Source: CAWCPR01 sp963797475
GTDB lineage: Bacteria; Chloroflexota; Anaerolineae; Anaerolineales; UBA4823
Direction: 5' to 3'
Assembly (NCBI GenBank): GCA_963797475.1
Contig: CAWCPR010000019.1
Location: 1-64,000 of the forward strand
DNA: 64,000 nucleotides
A model generated the notes under the pieces. It saw only the letters and a program-made list of their open reading frames with translations, searched no databases and was not told the origin of the DNA. Shown in pieces: positions 1 through 8,688 of the stretch; the stretch's first letter is position 1, and every line of letters begins with the position of its first letter. A program made the translations under genes and the position numbers.

Positions 1-265
1 CTCGATGCCAGTTTGCTACGAGGTTGTGAGCGATACGATACAACCAGGCGGAAATCGGCAAACCCCGGTCGGTGTAATTGCGAATATGCCGCATCGCCCG
101 CAGGAAAACACGCTCCGTCAGGTCTTCCGCATCATAGCTGTTGCCTGTGCGGTAATAAATATAGTTATAGATACGCCCGACGTAGCGTTCATACAGCACG
201 CCGAATGCTTCTTTATCACCCTGCGCGGCGCGAGAAAGCGCTTCATCGTCGCTGGATTTCAGCAC
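1..265 (-). CDS. RNA polymerase sigma-70 family factor, 3'-truncated by window edge
   Basis: Reading leftward from a GTG at 265, the frame stays open to the window edge. It encodes an N-terminal sigma region 2: an acidic/hydrophobic start, the stretch EAFGVLYERYVGRIYNYIYY, then AEDLTERVFLRA and AWLYRIAHNLVANW. That is the region 2.1-2.4 pattern of ECF-type sigma factors, which recruit RNA polymerase to alternative promoters. AAGG lies 8 bases before the GTG and supports this start; an in-frame GTG three codons upstream is possible. Region 4 lies outside the window, so the subgroup and target regulon cannot be assigned. It is divergent from the tmRNA gene. Confidence 0.85.
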   Translation of the reverse strand, partial: MLKSSDDEALSRAAQGDKEAFGVLYERYVGRIYNYIYYRTGNSYDAEDLTERVFLRAMRHIRNYTDRGLPISAWLYRIAHNLVANWHR

Positions 266-378
266 GTTCCTCACCTTCTAGGCAGGGTTTCATTCATAAA
301 AACCCCGCCAGATGCTAAAAGTTTCTCAGAAGTATAACATGAGTGCTCTGGCAACCGGTATCGTTCCGTATCCTATGA

Positions 379-384
379 TATAAT
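379..384 (+). promoter_or_regulatory. -10 element of the tmRNA promoter
   Basis: A perfect TATAAT lies 11 bases before the first base of the tmRNA acceptor stem. No convincing -35 hexamer is found 16-18 bases upstream, so the -35 part is weak or activator dependent. Confidence 0.6.
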
Positions 385-394
385 ACCAAAGTAT

Positions 395-814
395 GGGGAT
401 GACCGGCTTCGACGGGAGAGGCTGGCCCCGGATTGCGAGCCGAGAGGCGCCGACCTCGGGCAAAAAAGCGATTGTTTGCTAAAATCAGCGCAAAACACAA
501 GTGCCAATCGCACAACCTACGCTGCTCTGCCGCTCGCCGCATAAGCGAGTGATTGAGTAGCTGGCCCTCGAAACAGGGCCACGTCCGCCTGCCCCGCTCT
601 CCCGCCGGTGGCAGGGCCGGGCGTCACAAAGCTGGAGTGCCGCACGCTACGCCGCTAACCGTGCGAAAGAGGGGCTTTCGGGCTCCAGCGGCTCGCTGTC
701 AGTGATCCTTCGTCGGCTGGGGATTCTGACGGCTAAACCTTTCAGCCGACTACGCTCGTAGATATTCGAGGGTCGATTCTTTCGGACTCGGGTTCGATTC
801 CCGACATCTCCACC
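395..814 (+). ncRNA. ssrA: transfer-messenger RNA (tmRNA)
   Basis: The RNA rescues stalled ribosomes and adds a degradation tag. The 5' GGGGATG (395-401) pairs with CATCTCC (805-811), with one G-U pair, to form the acceptor stem. The T-arm with GGTTCGATTCC (791-801) precedes it. The encoded end is ACC followed by T, so the final CCA is not fully genomic and must be completed after processing. The tag frame runs 488-544: resume codon GCG, then a peptide ending in TAA that reads AQNTSANRTTYAALPLAA, with the usual hydrophobic-Ala-Ala degron. Pseudoknot-rich GC segments fill 545-700. SmpB is not in the window. Confidence 0.95.
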
Positions 815-850
815 TGTAAGGAACAGCTCGGATTGTAATGTGTGACTCTA

Positions 851-886
851 AGCAAAATATGGCGTGAGCGCCATATTTTGCTTTTT
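851..886 (+). terminator. Rho-independent terminator after tmRNA
   Basis: A perfect 14-bp stem (AGCAAAATATGGCG, 851-864, with its complement 869-882) closes a TGAG loop and runs into TTTTT. It lies 37 bases after the tmRNA 3' end and insulates the following glycosyltransferase operon. Confidence 0.9.
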
Positions 887-963
887 AAATGGCTGTGCCA
901 AATTGTGTTTTCAATGGATAGCCGGAGATCTTTTAATATTTTCGGTTTATACTTATAGTAACT

Positions 964-2226
964 ATGGCAAAACGACCATTGAGAATTGGGTTTATTGCGA
1001 CACGCCTGAGCGGAACGGACGGAGTTACCCTCGAGGTCTCAAAATGGGCGCAAGTCTTGCGCCGAATGGGACACCAACTCTACTACTGCGCCGGGGAATT
1101 GAGCGGTTATGCCAGGGGAGGTAAATTAATCCCAAAGCTTCACTTTGCCGACGACACGATCAAATCCCTGAGCCAACGTGCATTTGGAGAGGGCGCGGAA
1201 TCGAACGGTGAGAAACTGGTCGATCAGATCTACCTGTATGCTGACGAGCTACGCGCGCCCTTACGCGAGTTCATCCGTTCAAACCGCCTGGACGTGATCA
1301 TCGTTCAAAATGCTCTCACCATCCCAATGAACCTGCCTCTCGGTGTATGCCTGACAGGACTGATCGCCGAATTAGGAATTAACACCATCGGTCACCATCA
1401 TGATTTTTTCTGGGAGCGCCAACGCTACCAGACCAACGGTATACTGGATTTGCTCGATACCACCTTCCCTGCCAAACTTCCAACGATCCAGCACGTTACC
1501 ATTAATACTATCGCTCAAAACCGATTAAAAGCCAGGCGTGGTATTGACTCAACAGTGATCCCCAACGTCCACGATTACAGCATCCCTCCGCCTGGGATCG
1601 ATGAATATAACAAAGATTTCCGTAAAGCCCTTGGTCTGAATCAGGACGATCTATTTATCCTGCAACCCACCCGGGTGGTCCAGCGCAAGGGCATCGAGAT
1701 GGCCATCGAACTGATTAAGCGGCTGGACATCCCTGAGCCGCGTTTGTACATCACCCACCGTTCAGACGATGAGGGTTTGGCTTACTGGCTGTGGTTAAAG
1801 CGGGAAGCCCAGGTCATGGGAGTGCAGGTTTCACTCATCGATCATATGATCGCCCCCGAGCGCGCGACCGTAAAAGGGCACAAAAACTATTCCTTGTGGG
1901 ATGCCTATCCACATGCCGACCTGGTTACTTTCCCCAGCATCTATGAAGGGTTTGGCAATGCGCTCCTCGAATCAATCTACTTCAGGCGTCTTACGGTGGT
2001 CAACCGCTACCCGGTTTATAACGCCGACATTCGTCCTCTTGGCTTCGAATTCATCGAACTGGACGGCTTTGTCGATGATGCCGCAGTAGTTAAAACCTGC
2101 GAATTGCTTAAGGACCCTGAACGGGTCCAAGCGATGACGGATAAGAATTACCATCTGGCCCAGGAGCATTTTTCTTTTGAAACCTTGCAGAAGAAGCTTG
2201 AAGAGCTTTTAGCTAACTGTACGTAA
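964..2226 (+). CDS. Glycosyltransferase family 4 protein
   Basis: A 420-residue GT-B fold enzyme. The N-terminal Rossmann half opens RIGFIATRLSGTDGVTLEVSKW, and the donor-binding half carries QPTRVVQRKGIEMAIEL and the EGFGNALLES (E-x7-E) motif near residue 329. It should transfer a sugar from a nucleotide donor in the cytoplasm. It heads a run of five same-strand genes with short gaps, including glucosyl-3-phosphoglycerate synthase and a histidine phosphatase. A plausible role is therefore the mannosyltransferase step of mannosylglucosylglycerate synthesis; that is inference from context. No clear ribosome-binding site is seen, and a TATACT box at 948-953 would give a near-leaderless message. 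Confidence 0.85.
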   Translation: MAKRPLRIGFIATRLSGTDGVTLEVSKWAQVLRRMGHQLYYCAGELSGYARGGKLIPKLHFADDTIKSLSQRAFGEGAESNGEKLVDQIYLYADELRAPLREFIRSNRLDVIIVQNALTIPMNLPLGVCLTGLIAELGINTIGHHHDFFWERQRYQTNGILDLLDTTFPAKLPTIQHVTINTIAQNRLKARRGIDSTVIPNVHDYSIPPPGIDEYNKDFRKALGLNQDDLFILQPTRVVQRKGIEMAIELIKRLDIPEPRLYITHRSDDEGLAYWLWLKREAQVMGVQVSLIDHMIAPERATVKGHKNYSLWDAYPHADLVTFPSIYEGFGNALLESIYFRRLTVVNRYPVYNADIRPLGFEFIELDGFVDDAAVVKTCELLKDPERVQAMTDKNYHLAQEHFSFETLQKKLEELLANCT

Positions 2227-2251
2227 CCGCGAATCCGAGGGAGGAGCCAAC

Positions 2252-3496
2252 TTGAATAGGCAGGTTTCGATTGTGCACTACGCTGCACCACCCATCACCG
2301 GTGGGGTAGAAAGCACAATCTACCACCATGCACGCTTACTCAATGACGCGGGCTACACTGTGGATGTGATCGCCGGAAGGGGAGAGCCATTCTACCCAGG
2401 GGTGTGCTTTAACAAAATCCCGGAAATCGACTCGCGACATCCCCGCGTCCAGGCAGTCGGGCAAGAATTAGCGGCTGGTGAGGTGACGGATCAGTTCTAC
2501 CGATTGCGAGACGATCTGGTCCGGCAATTACGTCCGATCTTGGCTCGCGGGGCAGTCTGCATCGTCCATAATGGAATAACGCTTCACAAGAATTTAGCCC
2601 TCAGCGCGGCCTTGCGCCAACTTACCGATGATAGCGTATGCCGTATGATCGCCTGGTCGCACGATTTCGCCTGGCAAGACCCTCTGTACACCGACAGCCT
2701 GCACCCAGGCCAACCCTGGGATCTCCTGCGGGATGCATGGCCCGGCATCCATTATGTCGTGGTATCTGAGCACCGCCGGGAACAATTGGCGGGGCTGCTG
2801 GATTTGCCGCCAGAATCCATTCGAGTGATCACGCCGGGGGTGGATATTTACCAGTTTCTGGAGATTGGACCGCTCGTCCAGGCGCTGGCGACTGAGCTTG
2901 ATCTGTTGTCGGCTGACCCGATCATGCTTTTGCCAGCCCGGATCACCCGCCGCAAAAACATTGAGTTTGCCGTCCGCATTACCGCTGCTCTCCGGTCCGA
3001 AAAACCATATGCAACCCTGATCGTCACCGGCCCGCCTGGCCCGCACAATCCTAAGAACGCTGACTACCTGGCCTCTTTAAGCGACCTGCGGGCTTCCCTC
3101 GACCTTCAAGGCTGTGTGCATTTTCTATATGAACATGGACAGGGTGGCGAACCACTGAATCTGCCTGATGATGCCATCGCCAGCTTTTATCGACTGGCAG
3201 ATTTGCTGCTTTTTCCCAGCCGCCGAGAGGGATTCGGTATCCCAGTGCTGGAAGCTGGACTGGGACGACTGCCGGTCTTCGCATCCGCAATTCCATCTGT
3301 CCAGGAGAGCGCAGGTGAGTTTGGCCACTTATTCGATCCAAATGGCGACCCCATAGCGGTTGCGCGCCAGATTGCCAATTTTCTCAACACAGACCAGGCT
3401 TATCGCCTGAGAAGGAAAGTGATCGAACGTTTCACCTGGCAAGCGCTTGTTACCCAGCAATTAATCCCGTTGATTGAGGAGACCGTATCACAATGA
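2252..3496 (+). CDS. Glycosyltransferase family 4 protein
   Basis: A 414-residue GT4-type enzyme. The start is TTG, supported by GGGAGGAG just upstream. The N-terminus has the acceptor-side glycine loop ITGGVESTIYHHARLL. The C-terminal half has LLPARITRRKNIEFAVRI and EGFGIPVLEA (E-x7-E donor motif, near residues 328-337). It is a second, divergent glycosyltransferase of the same operon, and its 3' end overlaps the start of the next gene by four bases (ATGA), implying translational coupling. Donor and acceptor cannot be read from sequence. The context suggests glucosylglycerate-type solutes, although an exopolysaccharide role is also possible. Confidence 0.85.
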   Translation: MNRQVSIVHYAAPPITGGVESTIYHHARLLNDAGYTVDVIAGRGEPFYPGVCFNKIPEIDSRHPRVQAVGQELAAGEVTDQFYRLRDDLVRQLRPILARGAVCIVHNGITLHKNLALSAALRQLTDDSVCRMIAWSHDFAWQDPLYTDSLHPGQPWDLLRDAWPGIHYVVVSEHRREQLAGLLDLPPESIRVITPGVDIYQFLEIGPLVQALATELDLLSADPIMLLPARITRRKNIEFAVRITAALRSEKPYATLIVTGPPGPHNPKNADYLASLSDLRASLDLQGCVHFLYEHGQGGEPLNLPDDAIASFYRLADLLLFPSRREGFGIPVLEAGLGRLPVFASAIPSVQESAGEFGHLFDPNGDPIAVARQIANFLNTDQAYRLRRKVIERFTWQALVTQQLIPLIEETVSQ

Positions 3497-5424
3497 CGGA
3501 TGGTAATCTGACCCCAAAAGGCCAGGCCAGGCGTTCGGGACACCAAAAACGATTTCGTTTATTGCTGCCGTTGACCAGCCTGGAAGAAGGTCGCCTGCTG
3601 CTGCCATTAGCGGAGATATTTGTGAAGGAACAGCAAGGGCAGTTGCTCATCCTGCATTTCCTGGTAATTCCTGAAGACCAGCCGCGCAGTGAAGTGGCCA
3701 GTCAGGCCAGCGAATTCCGTGAATCTCTGAACGAACTGGTAAAATCCACCATCCACATCCCGACACAATTGCGCACGATCGTCCTGTCCGCGCACGAGAT
3801 TTGGGATGACATTTGGCAAGCTGTCCACCAGGAGCAAGCCGATATGCTCCTGCTTTCCCGGCGTTCGCCAAACCTTGAAAATACTGTCGTCAAAGAGCTG
3901 GATCACCCGCTGCTTGCTTCACCGCCTTGCGCTGTGGTGGTTGTGCGCCCACCGGCCGCTTCCTTCGGTTCACCGATATGGCAGGAGACGAGCAAAGTTT
4001 TGGTTCCAGTTCGTGGAGGCGTCAATTCTACCCTCACGCTGCGCCTGGGCTACACTCTTACTCAGCAGACCAATGCTTCCATCACCCTGCTGCATGTACA
4101 ACAACCAGACATGCCGGCAGACGAAACTCAATTCGCGGATATCTTCAAACCGGTTATGCGTGGGCTGGAGCAAATCGGAGAATCCGTCACCCGCATCGGC
4201 GAAGTCGCTCCGGCGATCATAAAGGAGGCCCGAAACCATCAGGTAATCGTGATAGGCGCCCCATCTCAACCAAGCTCACCGGATAATTGGCACGGCATGG
4301 TGTTGGATTCTGTTCTGAACGCTGTCGACAGTACGATCATTATCGCTAAAGACCGTTCTCAAAATCCAGAGTCAATCAAGCAAAGGATGGAACCAGTGAC
4401 CATAGCCGTGGACCGTCCAGTTGCTGTCGTTGTGGACAGGTGGTTTGCAGAAAATACCTTCCACAGCCGTGAATTCGCGGACCTGGAACGCCTGCTGGTG
4501 CTAAAAGAAGAGCAAGAGGTGACCATCAGCCTCGGTCTTCCTGCCCTGAACGAACAGAAAACAGTAGGCACAGTCATCCAAACCGTAAAAACCGCTCTAA
4601 TGGATGAGTTCCCATTACTGGATGAGATCGTGCTGATCGACTCAGGTTCAGAAGATGATACTCGCAAGATCGCGGCTGACCTTGGCATCCCTGTATACGT
4701 CCACCAGGATATCCTGCCTGAATACGGCGAATACCACGGTAAGGGGGAAGCCCTGTGGAAAAGCCTGTATGTACTCCGTGGTGACATCGTAGCCTGGATC
4801 GACACCGACATTAAGAACATCCACCCACGCTTCGTCTACGGGATCCTGGGACCGCTGCTGCGTGTCCTGCATGTTCAATACGTTAAAGGATTTTATCGCC
4901 GGCCCTTGTGGGATGGGGACAATCTTCTAGCAGGAGGTGGCGGACGCGTAACCGAGCTCACGGCTCGACCTTTCTTCAACCTGTTCTTCCCAGAGCTTTC
5001 CGGGCTCATCCAGCCGCTCTCAGGAGAATATGCCGGCCGGCGGTCCGCATTGGAGCGAATGCCATTCTGCACTGGCTACGGGGTCGAGACGGGCTTGTTG
5101 ATCGATTTATTGGAGGAATTTGGGTTAGAGGCTATTGCCCAGGTCGATCTTTTGGAACGTATCCACCATAATCAGCCATTGGCGTCTCTCTCGAAAATGT
5201 CCTTCGCCATTATGCAGGTGGTCTTCCGGCGGTTGGGGAAACAGCATCAGATGCGCCTTCTGGTAGAAGCAAACCGGACGATGAACCTCATTCGTTATGG
5301 CAACCGCCGCCGGTATTACCTGGGGCCGGAAGAGATCTGCGAAGAAGAACGGCCACCGATGATCACCCTGCCAGAGTACATTAAGCGGCGGACCACTTTT
5401 ATTAACGAAGAGATGCGACGATAA
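3493..5424 (+). CDS. Tandem universal stress protein domains fused to glucosyl-3-phosphoglycerate synthase
   Basis: A 643-residue fusion. Residues about 18-155 and 165-290 are two UspA-like alpha/beta domains (the second opens SKVLVPVRGG and has IIKEARNHQVIVIGAP). From about residue 342 a GT2/GT81-type domain follows: SLGLPALNE, LIDSGSEDDT, the metal-binding DTD near residue 437, GGGGRVTELTARP, QPLSGEYAGRR and GYGVETGLLIDL. These are glucosyl-3-phosphoglycerate synthase (GpgS) signatures; the family makes glucosyl-3-phosphoglycerate from NDP-glucose and 3-phosphoglycerate. The usual enzyme is about 320-400 residues without Usp domains, so the fusion is odd and may link solute synthesis to stress or nucleotide sensing (inference). 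It overlaps the preceding gene by four bases. Confidence 0.88.
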   Translation: MTDGNLTPKGQARRSGHQKRFRLLLPLTSLEEGRLLLPLAEIFVKEQQGQLLILHFLVIPEDQPRSEVASQASEFRESLNELVKSTIHIPTQLRTIVLSAHEIWDDIWQAVHQEQADMLLLSRRSPNLENTVVKELDHPLLASPPCAVVVVRPPAASFGSPIWQETSKVLVPVRGGVNSTLTLRLGYTLTQQTNASITLLHVQQPDMPADETQFADIFKPVMRGLEQIGESVTRIGEVAPAIIKEARNHQVIVIGAPSQPSSPDNWHGMVLDSVLNAVDSTIIIAKDRSQNPESIKQRMEPVTIAVDRPVAVVVDRWFAENTFHSREFADLERLLVLKEEQEVTISLGLPALNEQKTVGTVIQTVKTALMDEFPLLDEIVLIDSGSEDDTRKIAADLGIPVYVHQDILPEYGEYHGKGEALWKSLYVLRGDIVAWIDTDIKNIHPRFVYGILGPLLRVLHVQYVKGFYRRPLWDGDNLLAGGGGRVTELTARPFFNLFFPELSGLIQPLSGEYAGRRSALERMPFCTGYGVETGLLIDLLEEFGLEAIAQVDLLERIHHNQPLASLSKMSFAIMQVVFRRLGKQHQMRLLVEANRTMNLIRYGNRRRYYLGPEEICEEERPPMITLPEYIKRRTTFINEEMRR

Positions 5425-5508
5425 TGACGCTCGTTAGACTATCTCTCCATGCCCGTACCCTGCTGCGCTACCAGAACCTTTAAGGATTTTTCAAAGCAGA
5501 ACGCCTAA

Positions 5509-6078
5509 ATGACACGTATAAATCTAATTCGTCATGGAGAGACCGAATGGAATGTCGAGGGGCGCTACCAGGGGCAAGCTGACCCGCCCCTCAACGCTAA
5601 CGGCCTGGAACAGGCCCACCAATTGGCCGGGCTGCTGCAGGATTTAGGGATCGATGTGCTTTACACCAGCCCTCTCAAGCGAGCCCTGCAAACAGCCCAG
5701 GTGCTGGCTGACCGGCTCGGCGTTCTTATGAAATTAGACGACCGGTTGATGGAAATCCACCAGGGAGATTGGCAAACCCGCCTGCGGTCGGAGATCGAAA
5801 TGCTCTACCCAAGCCACTTCAAACGCTGGGAGACTGAGCCATGGGAGGTTACCCCACCGGGTGGGGAGCAGCTTGTCGAGGTACAGGAACGGGTTGAGGC
5901 TGCAATGGATGAAATTTTAATCCTTCATCCAAACCAGTATGTCGGAATTATCACCCATCGCATACCCATCGCTATGATCAAGCTCCGTTATCAAAGGTTA
6001 AATGCGGATATCGTCAGGACGCTTGAACTCCCAAATACTTATTATGAGGAAATCGTGATCGGAGAGATAACTGAATAA
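5509..6078 (+). CDS. Histidine phosphatase family protein, probable glucosyl-3-phosphoglycerate phosphatase
   Basis: A 189-residue phosphoglycerate-mutase-fold protein. The catalytic RHGETEWN motif is at residues 8-15 (nucleophile His9), TSPLKRALQTAQ follows near 54, the acid region is MEIHQGDW, and the second histidine lies in IITHRIPIA. The family hydrolyses or transfers phosphate through a phosphohistidine. Directly after GpgS, the expected job is removing the phosphate from glucosyl-3-phosphoglycerate, as GpgP does in mycobacteria. A cobalamin-pathway (CobC) or generic phosphatase role cannot be excluded from sequence alone. Confidence 0.85.
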   Translation: MTRINLIRHGETEWNVEGRYQGQADPPLNANGLEQAHQLAGLLQDLGIDVLYTSPLKRALQTAQVLADRLGVLMKLDDRLMEIHQGDWQTRLRSEIEMLYPSHFKRWETEPWEVTPPGGEQLVEVQERVEAAMDEILILHPNQYVGIITHRIPIAMIKLRYQRLNADIVRTLELPNTYYEEIVIGEITE

Positions 6079-6142
6079 CCCCAGGATCTGGTGTAACCGC
6101 TGCATGGATTCTAAAATCACACGCAAACCAAGGGGAGGACGT

Positions 6143-7911
6143 ATGGTTCCTGAAGAACGCATTTACCAATATCTGGCCTTTCTCTATCCGGAACAGGGCA
6201 AGTATATCGCCGAAAAATTACTGGAGCAGTTAGAGGCGTTTATACGCGAACATCCAGCGCTGCAAAAGACTACCCGCCAACACCACGATAACATCGACGA
6301 AAAAGATGCTATCCTCATCACTTATGGAGACCAGGTTCAAGGGACTGACGAACCTCCCCTTCGAGCTCTGGCAGCGTTTCTCACATCCCGCCTTTCCCAG
6401 GTTATCAGCGGCGTACATATCCTACCTTTCTTCCCATATTCATCCGATGACGGCTTTTCGGTGACCGATTATCGGCGGGTGGATCCATCCTTGGGGAGTT
6501 GGCAGGATATCGAGCACATCGGGCAGGAGTTTCGCCTGATGTTTGATGCCGTCATAAATCACATCTCTCGGGAGAGTGATTGGTTTATCAATTTTCAGCA
6601 AGGGGACCCGCTTTTTCAAGATTACTTCATGACTATCGATCCCAACGCCGACCTGAGCCAGGTCGTGCGCCCGCGCCCCCTGCCATTGCTCACCCCTGTC
6701 GAAACAAAAAACGGCGTCCAGCACGTTTGGACGACGTTCAGCGAGGATCAGATTGACCTGAATTATGCCAATCCGCGGGTGCTGCTGGAAATCGTCGACC
6801 TTTTGTTATTCTATGTCGCCAAAGGCGCAGAGATTATCCGGCTGGATGCCATCGCTTACTTATGGAAAGAAATCGGAACTTCCTGCATACACCTCCCACA
6901 GACCCACCAGGTGGTAAAGCTCTTTCGAGCCGTTCTGGACCTGGTAGCCCCTGGTGTTCTGCTCATTACGGAAACGAATGTACCTCACGCAGAAAATGTA
7001 AGTTACTTCGGCAAGCCTTTACCGGAAAAAGATCAAACCGACGAAGCACAATTGGTCTACCAGTTCCCATTGGCGCCCCTCATCCTGCACACATTCCGTA
7101 CAGGCGATGCCTCCAAACTTACCAGATGGGCGGCTTCTCTCCAAACCCCCTCCCCAGGAACAACTTTTTTAATTTCATCGCATCCCATGATGGTATCGGT
7201 GTTCGCCCGGCGGAAGGTATCCTTACCCCCGCCGAGATCACTGCCCTGGTTCAGCAAACTCTGGATCATGGTGGGGAGGTTTCTTTCAAAACCAATCCAG
7301 ACGGGTCCCACAGCGTGTACGAGCTGAATATCACCCTTTTCGATGCCTTGAATGATCCCAGGCAGCCACAGTTTGAGCTCGATATCCGGCGCTTTATGGC
7401 CTCCCAGGCGATCATGCTCTCGCTGGCGGGTGTCCCTGGAATTTATTTCCATAGTCTGTTCGGCTCTCGCAACAGTCAGGAATGTCTGCAAAAGACCGGA
7501 CGGTCGCGCTCTATCAACCGGGAGAAATTCGATCAGGATAAGCTTGATAACCTGTTATCGAGTCCAGTACAACACCAGCAGCAAATCTTCAGCGAATATA
7601 CCCACTTGTTGTCAGTCAGGTGCAGGCATGCGGCTTTCCATCCTGGTGGAGATCAGGCCATTCTGCATCTAGACCCCAGTCTGTTTACCTTGGAGCGCAC
7701 GGCTCCCAATGGGTTGGACAAGGTATTGTGCATGGTCAAGGTTAGTGCAAATCCAGAGACTGTCAGAGTAAATCTGGCAGAATGCGGCCTGGCAGCCTTC
7801 AATAATTGGAAAGATTTGATCCAAGGTCAGGTCTTTTCCGCTGAGAACGGATTGTTGGATGTACCTTTGCAGGCCTACCAAGCGGTGTGGCTTCAACCCG
7901 TCTCCGAATAA
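6143..7911 (+). pseudogene. GH13 sucrose/glucosylglycerate phosphorylase-like gene, frameshifted
   Basis: Two frames together encode one GH13 subfamily-18-like enzyme of about 589 residues. The first part has ILPFFPYSSDDGFSVTDY, the nucleophile region EIIRLDAIAYLWKEIGT and the acid/base LLITETNVPH. The second begins FFNFIASHDGIG, which contains the third catalytic Asp, and runs on to VPGIYFHSLFGS. The frame breaks at a run of six T (7165-7170); one extra T restores a single ORF. Family members phosphorolyse sucrose, glucosylglycerate or related alpha-glucosides. Next to GpgS and GpgP a glucosylglycerate phosphorylase is the best guess. The start at ATG 6143 is chosen for its strong AGGGGAGG site; ATG 6104 is the alternative. 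Confidence 0.8.
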
Positions 7912-8190
7912 GGTGTATAAGGATCCTTGCCAGAATAATTCCCGCTCCATCCAGGAAGTTTGAAGAAATTTCTTCCCCAGCCAATCACCTCACTTACAGT
8001 CAGTAAGCAAGTTGCTTGAAAGTTAAACTTGACTAACGGTAAATGCAATTGAAAAAGGTCGCTATAATCCAAGCCTGCCGCTGGCATTCAGCATTTCACG
8101 CCTTTTTAATCAGACGATTGAAGAAATTTTTCAGCCCGACTAGAACTTCAGGAATCTGAAAGGATTCTCGCCTTGATGGTTTTCCTATCT

Positions 8191-8604
8191 TTACAAATGT
8201 TGAATAGGCGTATTCTGAAAAGCAGCCACTTGCCAATTCCCGGCATCTTTAAGCAGAACCAGGCCGATACGAGCATGCCCGACCCGTTCTTTCTCCTCCC
8301 AATAGTATACGAGACGCGCTCTAACATGAGCCAAGGCAATATCCTCCTGTAATAACCGCACCTGTTCCACGCTGTATTCATTGTGACTGTTGCTGTACAG
8401 ACTGTTGAAAATCTCTTCATGACCGTCGCGGATTGCGGCGCGCCCTTTAACATGCCGGCCATTAACCACAATGTAGTCTGCGTCTTCGCTAAAAGGTGCC
8501 GCGAACTCATCCGCGTTATACGCGTTCCAGCCATTCATCATCTGTTGAACAATCGAACGAATAGCGGCTTCATCTGTTTCCGCGAGTGAATGATGGGAAG
8601 TCAA
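8191..8604 (-). CDS. SgcJ/EcaC-type NTF2-like protein
   Basis: A 137-residue cone-shaped alpha+beta protein of the SnoaL/DUF4440 type. DEAAIRSIVQQMMNGWNAYNADEFAAPFSEDADYIVVNGRHVKG is typical of the N-terminal helices and first strands, and ARLVYYWEEKERVGHARIGLVLLKDAGNW gives the later sheet. Such proteins range from isomerases to ligand-binding proteins of unknown substrate, and no catalytic residue can be assigned with confidence. It stands alone between the GH13 gene and the RlmI-like gene. The 279 bases before it (7912-8190) show nothing convincing. Confidence 0.75.
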   Translation of the reverse strand: MTSHHSLAETDEAAIRSIVQQMMNGWNAYNADEFAAPFSEDADYIVVNGRHVKGRAAIRDGHEEIFNSLYSNSHNEYSVEQVRLLQEDIALAHVRARLVYYWEEKERVGHARIGLVLLKDAGNWQVAAFQNTPIQHL

Positions 8605-8688
8605 GGCATTCTCCTGAGAAAAGTATTACCTTCAATCTTCTGTTGCTTAGCTTTTGCCATCGATAAGCGCATCCTCACTAAATTCCAA

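Noticed and set aside
315..542. Minus-strand 75-codon open frame over the tmRNA gene
   Set aside because: It overlaps the clearly recognised tmRNA, including its acceptor stem and tag, and shows no protein family character.
791..814. T-arm and acceptor end as a separate tRNA gene
   Set aside because: The matching 5' acceptor strand lies 400 bases upstream and no anticodon arm is present, so it belongs to the tmRNA.
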